From: Marinoscillum pacificum
Lineage (GTDB): Bacteria; Bacteroidota; Bacteroidia; Cytophagales; Cyclobacteriaceae
DNA: 64,000 nucleotides
NCBI RefSeq assembly: GCF_024714495.1
Contig: NZ_JAMZMJ010000010.1
Location: forward strand, 124,001-188,000
Direction: 5' to 3'
A model generated the notes under the pieces. The model was not told the DNA's origin and did no database searches. It saw only the letters and a list, made by a program, of their open reading frames with translations. The position numbers and the translations under genes were made by a program. How positions within the stretch are numbered: position 1 is the stretch's first letter; each line of letters starts with the position of its first letter. This document shows positions 18,185-26,031 of the stretch, one piece after another.

Positions 18185-18814
18185 TTACAAATATGGGGTA
18201 ATATCTCCCAGACCCTCTCTAACAACCTCTGGTAAATCTCCGGTACAATCAATTACTGTACTAGGCTGGTTATTTCCATATCCTCCATCAATAATGATGT
18301 CCACCAGGTTTTCAAAGTCATCATATATCAAACTTGGATCCGTGGTATAATCCACTATTTCATCTTCGTGATGGATGGAAGTTGTAATAATTGGGTTACC
18401 CAGAAACTTCACAATATCTCTAGGAATGTTGTTATCCGGCACTCTAATACCGATCGTTTTCTTCTTGACATTTAGAATCTTAGGCACCTTACTGGACGAT
18501 TCTAAAATAAATGTAAAAGGACCCGGGAGACACTTTTTCATCAATTTAAACGTCGGTGTATCCACATGTTTAGCATATTCCGACAATTGACTTAAGTCGT
18601 AGCATATAAACGACAGGTTGATATTCTTTCCTTTAATGCCCTTAATAAGTTTTAAACGCTCCAGCGCCTTATTATTAAAGATATCACAACCCAAACCATA
18701 GACTGTATCCGTTGGATAAATAATCAAACCACCGTCTCTAATGACTTCAACAATTTGAAGAATTTTATCCTCTTCAGGATTTTCCGGGTATAATCTGATG
18801 AATTCCGCTCCCAT
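18185..18814 (-). CDS. L-threonylcarbamoyladenylate synthase-type protein (Sua5/YciO/YrdC family)
   Basis: 209 residues forming one YrdC-type domain. The hallmark [17 protein letters not shown] near the N-terminus, a KGIKGKN nucleotide-site segment and [18 protein letters not shown] near the C-terminus are present. The family makes threonylcarbamoyl-AMP for t6A at position 37 of ANN-decoding tRNAs. The length suits the single-domain YciO/YrdC forms rather than the longer Sua5 form, and whether this is the true TsaC or a YciO-like paralogue cannot be settled here. It is the first gene of a two-gene unit with the WbqC-family gene. Confidence 0.85.
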   Translation of the reverse strand: MGAEFIRLYPENPEEDKILQIVEVIRDGGLIIYPTDTVYGLGCDIFNNKALERLKLIKGIKGKNINLSFICYDLSQLSEYAKHVDTPTFKLMKKCLPGPFTFILESSSKVPKILNVKKKTIGIRVPDNNIPRDIVKFLGNPIITTSIHHEDEIVDYTTDPSLIYDDFENLVDIIIDGGYGNNQPSTVIDCTGDLPEVVREGLGDITPYL

Positions 18815-18940
18815 GACTTGCTACTTAAGTGAAAAAAAACGCCGTTCAAACACAATTACATTCTTTTTACTCAGATGTTGCCAATATGTTATGTCTCGAC
18901 GACTGAAATTTATTTAATTTGCCACGAATTTTTAAGAGAT

Positions 18941-19990
18941 ATGATTAGAGTTGTCATTGTGGGCCTGGGTAATTGTTCAAGTTCATTCATTCAGGGAATA
19001 GAATTTTACAAAAACGAGCAAGAAACCAAGGGTTACGTAAGAAGGGAAATTGGTAACTACCTAATAAAAGACGTAAATGTTGTTGGAGCAATCGATGTAG
19101 ACAAACGTCTCATTGGCAAAGATGTTTCTGAAGCAATTTTTGCTGGAAGTAACACAGCTGAGAAATTTACAGATGTTCCTAATTATGGAGTAGAAGTAGT
19201 TAAAGGGCCAGTATTAGATGGTGTTGCTCCGCATATGCATAACTCCTTTCAGGTAGATGACAACCAACAACCAGTTGACGTAGCGGCATATCTTAAAGAA
19301 GTCGAGGCAGAATTTGTAATATGTTACTTACCTGTGGGTAGTGAAAAGGCTGCGAAATTCTACGCAGAAGAAGCATTGAAGGCAGGAGTAGGCTTTATCA
19401 ATGCAATCCCAGTATTTATTTGTTCTACCCCTGAGTGGAGCAACAAATTCAAGGAAGCAGGACTCGTTTGTGCTGGTGATGATATCAAATCTCAGTTTGG
19501 TGCTACCTACCTAAACAGAGTTTTAGTAGAAAGCTTAATGTACAGAGGATTCAATATCGACAATTTGTATCAACTAAATGTTGGTGGAAATACCGACTTT
19601 GAAAACATGATTGATGAGTCTAGACTTCAATCTAAACGTATCTCCAAAACATCAGCCGTATCCACTTTATTTAAAGAAGGTGAAGCGCCTGCATTGAGAA
19701 TAGGACCTAGTGACTATGTTCCTCACCTGAAAGATGCCAAAATCTGTTACATCAATGTAAATGGAACTCAATTTGGCAACCAGAAATTTGAGTTAGAACT
19801 AAAACTTAAAGTTGAGGATAGTCCCAATAGTGCTGGTGTAATGCTAGATGTAGTGAGATTAGCCAAAGTAGCGAAAGACAAAGGACTGTCAGGAAACATT
19901 CCTGTAGTATCTGCATTCGGATTTAAATCTCCAGCTGATAAATTCAGCGAAACTGATATCTTAAGAAAGATTGACGACTTCCTTTCTTAA
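18941..19990 (+). CDS. ino1: Inositol-3-phosphate (myo-inositol-1-phosphate) synthase
   Basis: 349 residues from the ATG at 18941. The frame is open upstream to 18875, but MIRVVIVGLGNCSSSFIQG is the natural start of the NAD-binding domain, so I use 18941. The enzyme isomerises glucose-6-phosphate to inositol phosphate, the first committed step to inositol lipids. The length fits the short prokaryotic/actinobacterial type. Family segments seen are GAIDVDKRLIGKD, CYLPVGSEKAA, GDDIKSQFGATYLNR and the lysine-rich region around SRLQSKRISKT. It converges on the serine palmitoyltransferase gene with a shared hairpin terminator and begins the putative inositol-sphingolipid locus. Confidence 0.92.
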   Translation: MIRVVIVGLGNCSSSFIQGIEFYKNEQETKGYVRREIGNYLIKDVNVVGAIDVDKRLIGKDVSEAIFAGSNTAEKFTDVPNYGVEVVKGPVLDGVAPHMHNSFQVDDNQQPVDVAAYLKEVEAEFVICYLPVGSEKAAKFYAEEALKAGVGFINAIPVFICSTPEWSNKFKEAGLVCAGDDIKSQFGATYLNRVLVESLMYRGFNIDNLYQLNVGGNTDFENMIDESRLQSKRISKTSAVSTLFKEGEAPALRIGPSDYVPHLKDAKICYINVNGTQFGNQKFELELKLKVEDSPNSAGVMLDVVRLAKVAKDKGLSGNIPVVSAFGFKSPADKFSETDILRKIDDFLS

Positions 19991-20010
19991 GTTGCTGTGC
20001 GCAACTTAAG
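19986..20010. terminator. Shared hairpin between ino1 and the serine palmitoyltransferase gene
   Basis: CTTAAGTTGC and GCAACTTAAG form a perfect 10-bp stem with a 5-base loop. The hairpin contains the stop codons of both convergent genes and is followed by ATTTT on the forward strand. It probably ends transcription in both directions. Confidence 0.7.
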
Positions 20011-21199
20011 ATTTTAATGGAATTTCTAATCTTTTGTATTCAGCATAAATTTTATGAATAGCCTCATCAATTTGCTCCTTTGAGTGAGTTGCCATGAGGC
20101 TAAATCGTATAAGTGTATCTTCAGGAGCTACTGCTGGAGAGATAATTGGATTGACAAAAACACCTTTTTCTAGAAGACTTGTAGTCAATTGAAAAGTCTT
20201 CATGTAATCACGAACATAAATAGGAATGATCGGAGACTCGGACGCTCCTGTATCGAACCCTAAGTCGCTTAAACTCTTCTGAGCATAGTGTGTATTCTCC
20301 CATAGCTTCAATCTGTGTGAATCATCTGACTCTATGATATCCAAAGCAGCCAAAGCAGCAGCACAAGATGGAGGCGTAATGCTTGCACTAAAAATCATTG
20401 ATCTTGAATGATGCTTCAAGAAATTAATGGTGTCACTATCACTAGCAATAAATCCGCCCAAAGACGCTAAAGATTTACTGAATGTACCTCCAATCAAATC
20501 GACCTTATCAGTAAGGCCAAAATGTGAAGGAGTTCCCGCGCCATGATCACCAATTACGCCCACAGCATGCGCACAGTCTGACATAACTACAGCTTCGTAT
20601 TTATCAGCTAGAGCGACTATTTCTGGAAGCCTGGCTAAATCACCTTCCATACTAAAGATACCATCTACTACAATCAGTTTAAAAGCATCTTTCGGACAAC
20701 GTTGGAGTTTCTTCTCCAACGACTCCATGTCATTATGTCTAAACTTGAGCTTATTTGCAAGAGATAATCTAGCACCTTCGATAATAGAAGCATGAACAAA
20801 CTCGTCCATGATGATAAAGTCATTTCGAGTAGTGATACAAGGAATAACACCCAGATTAACTTGAAAACCTGTACTGTACATCAGGACAGCTTCTTTCCCT
20901 AAAAACTTAGCAAGCCTATCTTCTAGTTCTTCATGGATATCTAACGTACCATTTAAGAAACGTGAACCTGCACAGCCAGCACCATACTTACTCATTGCCG
21001 CTCTTCCAGCCTCTACAACCTTAGGATGATTGGTAAGACCTAAATAACTGTTAGAGCCAAACATCAAAACATCCTTACCATTCACTTTTACGATGGTACC
21101 TTGTTCTGATTCAATTTTTCTAAAAAAAGGATAATAGCCTAGAGCTTTTACACGCTGTGGCTCCGTATATTGATTGGTTCGTTCCCGTAATCTACTCAT
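20006..21199 (-). CDS. spt: Serine palmitoyltransferase-type alpha-oxoamine synthase
   Basis: 397 residues from the ATG at 21199; an in-frame GTG at 21223 is possible, but the ATG start (MSRLRERTNQYTEPQRV) fits the usual N-terminus of Bacteroidota serine palmitoyltransferases. This PLP enzyme condenses serine with a long-chain acyl thioester to 3-ketosphinganine. The PLP lysine is in GGTFSKSLASLGG (about K242), the stacking His in DEFVHASII and the Asp/His of SDCAHAVG. FGSNSYLGLT and GCAGSRFLNGTLDIH match the serine-palmitoyltransferase branch rather than BioF or Kbl, and the sphingolipid-like neighbours support that. A related amino-acid specificity (glycine, alanine) cannot be excluded. Confidence 0.88.
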   Translation of the reverse strand: MSRLRERTNQYTEPQRVKALGYYPFFRKIESEQGTIVKVNGKDVLMFGSNSYLGLTNHPKVVEAGRAAMSKYGAGCAGSRFLNGTLDIHEELEDRLAKFLGKEAVLMYSTGFQVNLGVIPCITTRNDFIIMDEFVHASIIEGARLSLANKLKFRHNDMESLEKKLQRCPKDAFKLIVVDGIFSMEGDLARLPEIVALADKYEAVVMSDCAHAVGVIGDHGAGTPSHFGLTDKVDLIGGTFSKSLASLGGFIASDSDTINFLKHHSRSMIFSASITPPSCAAALAALDIIESDDSHRLKLWENTHYAQKSLSDLGFDTGASESPIIPIYVRDYMKTFQLTTSLLEKGVFVNPIISPAVAPEDTLIRFSLMATHSKEQIDEAIHKIYAEYKRLEIPLKS

Positions 21200-21298
21200 A
21201 CTTATATAAGTGGCAATTCCCACGTCTTCCTCCCCTACAGCTTAACCGAAGAAATCCACAAAACAGAAAATTAATTTGCAAATAAACATTAAATAAAC

Positions 21299-22033
21299 TC
21301 AAATATTAAGATTCAAAGAGTTCTTTAAATCTTCTGGATTGTCAACATCATTCCAAACACTTCCTACAACATCTACAGTAGTTGCTTCTTGGTCGTTAAT
21401 TAATTGACTAACCATATTCGATATGGTGTATTTCTTTTGATCAAAACACAATTTCAAAGTTTGAAATACTTGAGGCTTTAAAAAAAAAAGTCCAGTATCG
21501 TATCTATTATATACCTCAATCATCTTGCCTATTGATTGGATATGTCCTGCATCGTCCACCAAAACTCTAGTTACATCTTCAATATCGATATGCGAATTTT
21601 GTTCAGACGGAACATCTACCGCTAAACAGAGATGTTTATTCACTTTTCGGTTTTCAATTGCTTGTTGAAAAGCTGGTATAAAACCCTGATCAAACACATG
21701 ATCACCCATTGTAAGAAAAAATCCTTCTGATTTCTGTGACTTAATCCAATCCTCAGTGACACTCACTGAAAACCCATTTTCCAAATCATACCTTTCATTA
21801 TGAACTGCATCTATAAGCACATGATGCTTACCACGCAACTCTACTAACTTTTCACGAATAGGGTCTGGATTATGGCCCGTGACCACACAAAACTCTTTAC
21901 AGCCATTTTGCTTAAAGAGCATAATGTGTCGTTCCAAAAGAGAGATACCGTTAATTTCTAATAATGATTTAGGCTTACCTGTGTCTAGACGACTGTTTTT
22001 TCCAGCAGCAAGGATGACGCACTGATTGTTCAT
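21299..22033 (-). CDS. Nucleotidyltransferase, candidate CTP:inositol-1-phosphate cytidylyltransferase
   Basis: 244 residues with a single GT-A-type nucleotidyltransferase fold: the signature VILAAGKNSRLDTGKPKSL, the acidic GDHVFDQGF (metal site) and VDDAGHIQSIGK. The family uses CTP or another NTP to activate a phosphorylated alcohol such as phosphocholine, a sugar phosphate or inositol-1-phosphate. In archaea and some bacteria, an N-terminal domain like this fused to a CDP-alcohol phosphotransferase makes CDP-inositol. Here ino1 and a CDP-alcohol phosphotransferase are both near, which makes CDP-inositol the likeliest product (inference). It shares an orientation with the serine palmitoyltransferase gene, about 100 bases downstream of it. 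A good promoter sits almost at its start. Confidence 0.72.
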   Translation of the reverse strand: MNNQCVILAAGKNSRLDTGKPKSLLEINGISLLERHIMLFKQNGCKEFCVVTGHNPDPIREKLVELRGKHHVLIDAVHNERYDLENGFSVSVTEDWIKSQKSEGFFLTMGDHVFDQGFIPAFQQAIENRKVNKHLCLAVDVPSEQNSHIDIEDVTRVLVDDAGHIQSIGKMIEVYNRYDTGLFFLKPQVFQTLKLCFDQKKYTISNMVSQLINDQEATTVDVVGSVWNDVDNPEDLKNSLNLNI

Positions 22034-22040
22034 AGGCCAT

Positions 22041-22067
22041 CAAAATTAGAATAAGTTAGATAATCAA
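22041..22067 (-). promoter_or_regulatory. Promoter of the nucleotidyltransferase/SPT operon
   Basis: On the reverse strand a TTG (22065-22067) is followed after 16 bases by TAATTTTG (22041-22048), a full match to TAnnTTTG. The -7 box ends 7 bases before the ATG, so the transcript should have almost no leader. Confidence 0.6.
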
Positions 22068-22120
22068 CTCAATAGTCACAGGACTAAATTATTTTAGCAC
22101 AAGACAATCATCATACCAGA

Positions 22121-23242
22121 ATGAATTTTCAAATTTCAGAAGTCACCTCAAAATCTGATCTGAAAGCATTTATAAAATTCCCTTTCAAGCTATACAAGGG
22201 AGTATCTTCATATGTTCCTCCTTTGCTAAGTTTTGAACTTAGCACTCTGGACCCTAAGAAAAACCCAGCTTTTGAGCAGGCTAATGCCAAGTATTGGGTT
22301 GTTAAAAAGGACAAAGAGATTGTTGGCAGAATAGCAGGAATCTTATTACATCAAGAATTCGAGGAGAAGAAGTTAGTTCGTTTTGGATGGGTAGACTTTA
22401 TTGATGATAAAGAAGTTTTCACTTTACTCATGGATGCAGTCATTGAATGGGGGAAAAATCAAGGTGCCCAAAGCATGCATGGGCCTATGGGATTCACGGA
22501 TTTGGATTTTGAGGGAGCCTTAATTGAAGGCTTTGAACACACTGCTACACAGGCTACGATATACAATGCTCCCTACTATCAAAAACATTATGAAGATTTT
22601 GGATTTGAGAAAGCTGTAGACTGGATAGAAGGAAGAGGCAATATTCCAGGCAAAACTTCAAAAAAACTGGATCGAATAGCTTCTATTTGCGAAAGTAGAT
22701 TCAACCTGAAAGCTGTTAAATTCAAAAAAAACAAGGACATTAAACAATATGCTCCTGCCGTTTTTAACCTACTCAATAAATCATATAGTCATTTGTATGG
22801 CTACTATCCGTTATCTTCAAAACAGGTCGACTATTACATCAAACAATATTTTGATTTTATTAAGAAAGAGTTCATTAGCATAATAGTTAATGACCAACAT
22901 GAAGTTGTCGGAATGGCTATTGCCCTTCCCTCCATTTCGGAGGCATTAAAAAAAGCTAATGGTCATCTCTTTCCCTTTGGCTTTATTCACATTTTAAAAG
23001 ACTTTAATAAAAACACCTTGATGGATCTTTTCCTTATAGGTGTTGATCCTGAATATCAAAAACTAGGTGCTCATGCTATTATATTTAATGACATCCTTTC
23101 CAATTTTATTAAGTTAGGCGTCAATCAAATTGCGACAGGGCCGATGCTAGAAACTAATAACGGTGTCATGAATTTATGGCATGAATTTGATGCCGAGGCA
23201 ACTGGCACATTAAGGAGACGGTGTTACATCAAGAATATTTAA
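22121..23242 (+). CDS. GNAT-like acyltransferase, candidate bacterial ceramide synthase
   Basis: 373 residues. The middle and C-terminal parts have a GNAT-like character (residues about 240-365: IIVNDQHEVVGMAIALPS, FLIGVDPEYQKLGAHAII). A strong central segment begins at about residue 121 (GPMGFTDLDFEGALIEGFE) and continues with IYNAPYYQKHYEDFGFEKA. This pattern recalls the roughly 370-380-residue proteins that include the bacterial ceramide synthase of Caulobacter, which N-acylates (keto)sphinganine; I am comparing from memory. Position supports it: the serine palmitoyltransferase gene is close by, and a reductase, dehydratase, ketosynthase and ACP follow on the same strand, 11 bases or less apart. 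It could instead be another N-acyltransferase. Confidence 0.65.
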   Translation: MNFQISEVTSKSDLKAFIKFPFKLYKGVSSYVPPLLSFELSTLDPKKNPAFEQANAKYWVVKKDKEIVGRIAGILLHQEFEEKKLVRFGWVDFIDDKEVFTLLMDAVIEWGKNQGAQSMHGPMGFTDLDFEGALIEGFEHTATQATIYNAPYYQKHYEDFGFEKAVDWIEGRGNIPGKTSKKLDRIASICESRFNLKAVKFKKNKDIKQYAPAVFNLLNKSYSHLYGYYPLSSKQVDYYIKQYFDFIKKEFISIIVNDQHEVVGMAIALPSISEALKKANGHLFPFGFIHILKDFNKNTLMDLFLIGVDPEYQKLGAHAIIFNDILSNFIKLGVNQIATGPMLETNNGVMNLWHEFDAEATGTLRRRCYIKNI

Positions 23243-23253
23243 CTCATTCACAT

Positions 23254-24015
23254 ATGATAAAAAGAGCCTTGATTTTAGGCGGTTCAAGTGGTATAGGAAA
23301 AGCTACAGCAAAAAAGGTCGCCGCATCTTTTGATGAAATCATTATCGTTCATAGAGACAGGAAACAAGGAGTTTCCGAATTACATCAATTCACTGATGAA
23401 ATTTCATCAACCTACAATTGCACTTTTAAAACTTTCAATATTGACGCGACTGAGAAAGAAAAAGCTTTAGAGGTAGTAGGCAATGACACAGAACCTTTTC
23501 AATTGGTCCTGCATGCGATAACGAGAGGAAATCTTGGCAGCCTTGACATCACCAGTGATAAACCATTGAGAAGTGATGATCTAAAGCTAACAATGGATGC
23601 CATGTGCTTTAATGTACAAATGTGGAATGAAATCCTGGTCTCTTCTAAACTATTAACTTCAGAGAGTAGATTCATCACTCTAACATCAGAAGGAAGTACA
23701 AGATCATGGCCTGGCTATGGCGCGGTAGGTATGGCCAAATCATCACTCGAAACACTCACAAAATATTTGGCAGTGGAAATGAGCTCACACGGAATACGAT
23801 ACAATTGTATCCATGCTGGTGTGACAGATACCCCTTCATTGAGATTAATCCCTTCCTATAATGAATTGGTAGATTTTACAAAAAAGAGAAACCCTTATAA
23901 GCGACTTACTAAACCAGAGGATGTAGCGAACGCCATTTATTTATTAATTCAACCCGAAGCCAGCTGGATTAATGGTGCTGTTATTCATGTAGATGGAGGG
24001 GAACACCTTGTATAA
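23254..24015 (+). CDS. Short-chain dehydrogenase, FabL/FabI-like enoyl-ACP reductase candidate
   Basis: 253 residues from the ATG at 23254 (an earlier in-frame start would overlap the upstream gene and add a meaningless extension). The cofactor motif GGSSGIGKATAKK is clear. The catalytic pair is spaced Y-x6-K (YGAVGMAKSS), the spacing of enoyl-ACP reductases FabI and FabL, not Y-x3-K as in FabG. The end, INGAVIHVDGGEHLV, is also like FabL. Probable role: the last reduction in a dedicated acyl-chain extension. An alternative is reduction of 3-ketosphinganine or 3-ketoceramide, a step the locus otherwise lacks. It is directly followed by the dehydratase gene. Confidence 0.72.
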   Translation: MIKRALILGGSSGIGKATAKKVAASFDEIIIVHRDRKQGVSELHQFTDEISSTYNCTFKTFNIDATEKEKALEVVGNDTEPFQLVLHAITRGNLGSLDITSDKPLRSDDLKLTMDAMCFNVQMWNEILVSSKLLTSESRFITLTSEGSTRSWPGYGAVGMAKSSLETLTKYLAVEMSSHGIRYNCIHAGVTDTPSLRLIPSYNELVDFTKKRNPYKRLTKPEDVANAIYLLIQPEASWINGAVIHVDGGEHLV

Positions 24016-24016
24016 A

Positions 24017-24475
24017 ATGAAAGAGAAAATACCACAAATCCTTGAACTACTCCCCTACAGTGATCCATTCTTATTTGTGGATGAAATCAAAGAATTGGAT
24101 GAGTCCAGAATAATTGGCACGTATACCATTAAAAAAGATGAGCACTATTTCAGAGGACATTTTAAAGAGAAACCAATTGTTCCTGGAGTGATCATTACGG
24201 AAATCATGGCTCAAATAGGCTTGGTTTCATTTGGAATAGGATTGTTATTAAAACAATTTGATGAGCACCCTGAAAAAGGGAATAAAGAAATTCTACCAGT
24301 CTTCAGCAATTTTCACGTAGAGTTTGTGAATGCCGTTGGTCCAGGAGCTAAACTTACCATCGAGTCAAAAAAGGTCTTTTTTAGACTAGGTAAATTATTT
24401 TGCAAAGTAAAGTGTATGCACGAGGAGACCATTGTTGCTAGAGGTGAACTTGGTGGAGTGTTAATTAGTAAATAA
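24017..24475 (+). CDS. FabZ/FabA-like (hotdog) 3-hydroxyacyl-ACP dehydratase
   Basis: 152 residues from the ATG at 24017, one base past the stop of the reductase gene. The core has FRGHFKEKPIVPGVIITE then IMAQ, with the catalytic His (GHF) and Glu (ITEIMAQ) both present. The conserved HRxPFLLVD near the N-terminus is changed to YSDPFLFVDEI; that first His is not catalytic. It should dehydrate 3-hydroxyacyl-ACP in the small fatty-acid module; its ketosynthase starts at once after its stop. A different acyl specificity from the housekeeping FabZ is likely. Confidence 0.8.
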   Translation: MKEKIPQILELLPYSDPFLFVDEIKELDESRIIGTYTIKKDEHYFRGHFKEKPIVPGVIITEIMAQIGLVSFGIGLLLKQFDEHPEKGNKEILPVFSNFHVEFVNAVGPGAKLTIESKKVFFRLGKLFCKVKCMHEETIVARGELGGVLISK

Positions 24476-25756
24476 ATGAATCAAAAAAGAGTAGTAATTA
24501 CTGGGATGGGAGTAGTTGCTCCAAACGGAGTTGGTATTTCCGAATTTTCAGAAGCGTTATATAGAGGGAAATCAGGAATTAAATTCCAGGAGGACTCAGC
24601 CAATCAAAACTACAGATGTCAGGTGGCAGGAGTACCGACAGTTTCCGAAGAATACATTGATAAATATTTCCCCAATATTTACAAAGAAGTAATAAAAAAC
24701 AATGCCATCAAGTACGGGTGTTTAGCAGGCCTTGAAGCGTGGGCAAATGCGGGACTTTCACCTAGCAAAGAAAGAAAATCAAGATGGGGAATGGTATTTG
24801 GAGCTGGCGCTCCTGGTTTAGATGAATTTATCATTGACCCAATTGAGAAGCTAAATATTGGAAAGTCTAGAACGGTTGGCACCACTCTGGTTCCACAATC
24901 TATGACTAGCGGCACTGGGGCATACCTAAATCAACTTTTAGGATTAGGAGGCCCCGTAATCAGCAATTCATCTGCCTGCAGTACAGGGAGCGAAGCGATT
25001 TTAATAGGTTATGAACAAATACAATTAGGCAAAGCAGATATAATGCTGTGCGGAAGCACAGAAGGAATAGGTAGATTTATTTGGGGAGCGTTTGACACCA
25101 TGAGAATTCTCGTACCCAACTCAAATGACGCTCCAGAAAAAGCAAGCAAACCTATGAGTCAGAAATCATCTGGATTTGTACCGTCTGGAGGTGCTGGTAC
25201 TCTTATTCTGGAAACTTTGGAATCTGCACAAGCTAGAGGTGCTAACATACTAGCTGAATTAGTAGGTGTATCTCAAAACTGTGGTGGTCAGCGTAATGGA
25301 GGCTCTATGACTGCTCCAAATTCTGAAGCAGTTATTGAATGTATAAAATCTGCCATTAATCATGCCAATATTGATGCTTCCGAAATTGACTTAATATCTG
25401 GTCATCTTACTTCTACAATGGCAGATCCAATTGAAATCGAAAACTGGGTAACAGCACTAAATTTACCTCCTGATAAACTACCAGCAATCAATACTGTGAA
25501 GTCCATGATAGGTCACGCTATCTCAGCCGCTGGATCTATTGAATCTGTAGCTTGCATCATTCAGTTAACTGAAGGTTTCATTCATAAAAACATCAACATT
25601 GATGCCGATACCATACATGAGAAGATTAAGAATATTTACCCAATAGAGAAAATACCATTAGAAACTGAGCGAAGAGAAATTCAAACAATAATTAAGTCTA
25701 ATTTTGGATTCGGTGATGTAAATTGCTCGCTAATTTTCAGCAAATTCAAGCCGTAA
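24476..25756 (+). CDS. Beta-ketoacyl-ACP synthase (FabF/KAS II type)
   Basis: 426 residues, normal for a KAS II. It begins RVVITGMGVVAPNGVGI. The catalytic triad is intact: Cys in SNSSACSTGSEAI, the first His in SGHLTSTMADPIE and the second His in VKSMIGHAISAAG, with a late SNFGFGDVNCSL in place of the usual SFGFGGxN. It extends acyl-ACP with malonyl-ACP. The gene abuts the dehydratase and is followed 2 bases later by the acyl carrier protein, so a dedicated chain-building module is likely. The unusual GHLTST and GDVNC sequences suggest a divergent, specialised enzyme rather than the housekeeping FabF. Confidence 0.87.
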   Translation: MNQKRVVITGMGVVAPNGVGISEFSEALYRGKSGIKFQEDSANQNYRCQVAGVPTVSEEYIDKYFPNIYKEVIKNNAIKYGCLAGLEAWANAGLSPSKERKSRWGMVFGAGAPGLDEFIIDPIEKLNIGKSRTVGTTLVPQSMTSGTGAYLNQLLGLGGPVISNSSACSTGSEAILIGYEQIQLGKADIMLCGSTEGIGRFIWGAFDTMRILVPNSNDAPEKASKPMSQKSSGFVPSGGAGTLILETLESAQARGANILAELVGVSQNCGGQRNGGSMTAPNSEAVIECIKSAINHANIDASEIDLISGHLTSTMADPIEIENWVTALNLPPDKLPAINTVKSMIGHAISAAGSIESVACIIQLTEGFIHKNINIDADTIHEKIKNIYPIEKIPLETERREIQTIIKSNFGFGDVNCSLIFSKFKP

Positions 25757-25758
25757 TT

Positions 25759-26013
25759 ATGGAATTAAAAGAAATACAGGAGAAACTCACACCAATTATC
25801 AGTAAGTACTTACCTGATGAAGTAAAAGTAGAAGAAATCACTCCAGAAAAGGATATTCTGAAAGATTTACAAATTAACTCCGCTTATTTAATTGACATCA
25901 TTATTGCAATAGAAGAAGAATTTGATATTGCAATAGATGATGACTCCATTGCCAAGATAAACACCGTTCAGGAAGCAGTGGACGTTATTGTCAGCAAAAT
26001 AAATGAAAAGTAG
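25759..26013 (+). CDS. Acyl carrier protein of the small fatty-acid module
   Basis: 84 residues from the ATG at 25759 (the longer frame from 25723 would run into the ketosynthase gene). It is acidic and helical, with the phosphopantetheine attachment Ser expected in LQINSAYLIDIII, in place of the usual GADSLDTVE motif. The rest, EEEFDIAIDDDSIAKI, suits an ACP. It probably carries the intermediates of the reductase, dehydratase and ketosynthase encoded before it, or delivers the acyl chain to the ceramide synthase candidate. In Caulobacter a dedicated ACP lies in the sphingolipid locus, a parallel arrangement. Confidence 0.85.
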   Translation: MELKEIQEKLTPIISKYLPDEVKVEEITPEKDILKDLQINSAYLIDIIIAIEEEFDIAIDDDSIAKINTVQEAVDVIVSKINEK

Positions 26014-26031
26014 AAGGTGATTACTTTCTAC
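26010..26031. terminator. Bidirectional hairpin between ACP and delta-4 desaturase-like genes
   Basis: GTAGAAGGT and ACTTTCTAC pair over 9 bp (one G-U) with the loop GATT. It overlaps the stop codons of both convergent genes, and a short T-rich run follows on the reverse strand. Confidence 0.6.

Noticed and set aside
24017-24475. Loss of the catalytic His in the FabZ-like protein
   Set aside because: The His missing from HRxPFLLVD is not catalytic. The catalytic His (GHF) and Glu (TEIMAQ) are present.
23254-26013. Reading the ketosynthase/dehydratase/reductase/ACP set as an aryl polyene or flexirubin pigment cluster
   Set aside because: No ammonia-lyase, aromatic starter enzyme, acyltransferase export genes or second ketosynthase are present. 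The neighbours are sphingolipid-type genes.
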